DNA of 5,796 bases from NCBI GenBank assembly GCA_001773295.1, contig MEWG01000040.1:1-5796 (forward strand), read 5' to 3'. Shown one piece after another: positions 5,407 through 5,796 of the stretch (position 1 is its first letter; the number at the start of each line of letters is the position of its first letter). The translations under genes were made by a program, and so were the position numbers. The stretch is from a candidate division WWE3 bacterium RIFOXYD1_FULL_39_9 (GTDB lineage Bacteria > Patescibacteriota > WWE3 > UBA101185 > UBA10185). The notes below the pieces were generated by a model that had not been told where the DNA came from, made no database searches, and was given only the letters and a program-made list of their open reading frames with translations.

Positions 5407-5433
5407 TTGACACTCGGAAGACTTGAGTGCTAT
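5407..5433 (+). promoter_or_regulatory. CIRCE operator (HrcA binding site) upstream of groES
   Basis: TTGACACTC, a 9-base spacer and GAGTGCTAT closely match the CIRCE consensus TTAGCACTC-N9-GAGTGCTAA, with 15 of 18 arm positions identical. The spacer length is exact. CIRCE is bound by the repressor HrcA, which releases under heat stress. The left arm contains the -35 and the right arm runs into the -10, so bound HrcA would block RNA polymerase. The two left-arm changes turn TTAGCA into the consensus -35 TTGACA. Confidence 0.9.
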
Positions 5434-5436
5434 AAA
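5407..5436 (+). promoter_or_regulatory. Strong sigma70-type promoter of groES
   Basis: Consensus -35 TTGACA (5407-5412), an 18-base spacer and TATAAA (5431-5436), preceded by TGC as an extended -10. Transcription would start near 5443, leaving about a 43-base leader. The overlapping CIRCE element implies high expression when derepressed. Confidence 0.85.
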
Positions 5437-5466
5437 TTTTATCGAAACAAAGATATTAAGTTAATT

Positions 5467-5472
5467 GAGGAG
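5467..5472 (+). promoter_or_regulatory. Shine-Dalgarno of groES with long spacing
   Basis: GAGGAG is separated from the ATG at 5486 by 13 bases, longer than the usual five to nine. No ATG, GTG or TTG lies in frame between them. An in-frame TTG at 5465 begins before the site and cannot use it, so ATG 5486 stands. Confidence 0.6.
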
Positions 5473-5485
5473 TATAAATACAGAT

Positions 5486-5791
5486 ATGACTACTACAATA
5501 AATAAAGTACGTCCGCTTTCAGATTTTATTTTAATTGAGCCGATGGAGAAAGAAACGTTACTTCCATCCGGAATAGTAATTCCCGACACTGCAAAAGAAA
5601 AACCCCAAGAAGGTAAAGTTATTTCGGTTGGACCCGGCAGGAGAGATGACGATGGCGACAGAGTACCTATGGAGGTAAAAGCCGGAGATATCGTTATGTA
5701 CAAAAAATGGGGTGGAACTGAAATCAAAGTTGAAGGCAAGGAGCTTCTTCTAGTAAAAGAAGAAGATATCCTGGCAGTAGTAGAAGGTTAA
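5486..5791 (+). CDS. groES: Co-chaperonin GroES (Hsp10)
   Basis: Cytoplasmic lid of the GroEL folding chamber, acting as a heptameric ring. The 101-residue protein has the usual family length. VRPLSDFILIEP (8-19) is the first core strand and MEKETLLPSGIVIPDTAKEKPQ (20-41) the mobile loop. Gly-Ile-Val-Ile at 29-32 is the hydrophobic tripeptide that docks on GroEL. EGKVISVGPGR and the acidic DDDGD stretch (54-58) form the roof hairpin, followed by VKAGDIVMYKKWGGTEIKVEGKELLLVKEEDILAVVE, the conserved C-terminal barrel. Regulation by HrcA is indicated by the CIRCE element upstream. The gene ends five bases before the window edge, and groL would be expected immediately downstream but is not visible. 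Confidence 0.97.
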   Translation: MTTTINKVRPLSDFILIEPMEKETLLPSGIVIPDTAKEKPQEGKVISVGPGRRDDDGDRVPMEVKAGDIVMYKKWGGTEIKVEGKELLLVKEEDILAVVEG

Positions 5792-5796
5792 TTTAA

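Noticed and set aside
5361..5426. 21-codon open frame (ATG 5361 to TGA 5426) upstream of groES
   Set aside because: No Shine-Dalgarno, and its end lies inside the CIRCE operator; probably chance.
1..5796. CRISPR array, insertion sequence or integrase-linked attachment site
   Set aside because: No regularly spaced direct repeats, transposase or integrase reading frame, or terminal inverted repeats were seen; the tRNA-Cys 3' end shows no obvious second copy in the window.

Overview
The window looks like a piece of a Patescibacteria (Candidate Phyla Radiation, CPR) chromosome, possibly from the Microgenomates side, although lineage cannot be fixed from sequence alone. The main reasons are an alanyl-tRNA synthetase of only about 614 residues that stops after the editing domain, a membrane-anchored PEGA/SH3 protein, a TPR tail, AT-leaning housekeeping genes and tight spacing. 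TGA is used as a stop in two genes, which argues against the UGA=Gly groups (Gracilibacteria, Absconditabacteria).

Layout. 1-333 (+): 3' end of a TPR-containing protein whose start lies outside the window. 349-1533 (-): a single-pass membrane protein with two PEGA-like modules and a C-terminal SH3b domain, convergent with the first gene. 1624-1697 (+): tRNA-Cys(GCA) with encoded CCA. 1755-3599 (+): compact alaS behind a promoter that predicts a leaderless mRNA. 3709-4125 (+): a small secreted protein with four cysteines, a good promoter and a strong Shine-Dalgarno. 4154-4200: a bidirectional terminator. 4221-4730 and 4765-5265 (both -): two tandem paralogues of a family I do not recognise, read as a two-gene operon from a promoter near 5309-5338. 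5407-5436: a CIRCE operator overlaid on a consensus promoter. 5486-5791 (+): groES, presumably followed by groL beyond the window.

The segment from about 3620 to 5340 reads as an accessory island between two housekeeping loci. It holds only unrecognised genes, and parts of it are clearly richer in G+C than alaS (42 of 60 bases at 3781-3840 and 35 of 60 at 4261-4320, against 23 of 60 at 3301-3360). All three of its genes have strong Shine-Dalgarno sites, whereas alaS and the PEGA/SH3 gene have none. CCTATA/TATAGG elements occur in both of its promoter regions, so the secreted protein and the paralogue pair may share a regulator. That link is inference. The best candidate for something undescribed is the duplicated pair together with its convergent secreted neighbour.
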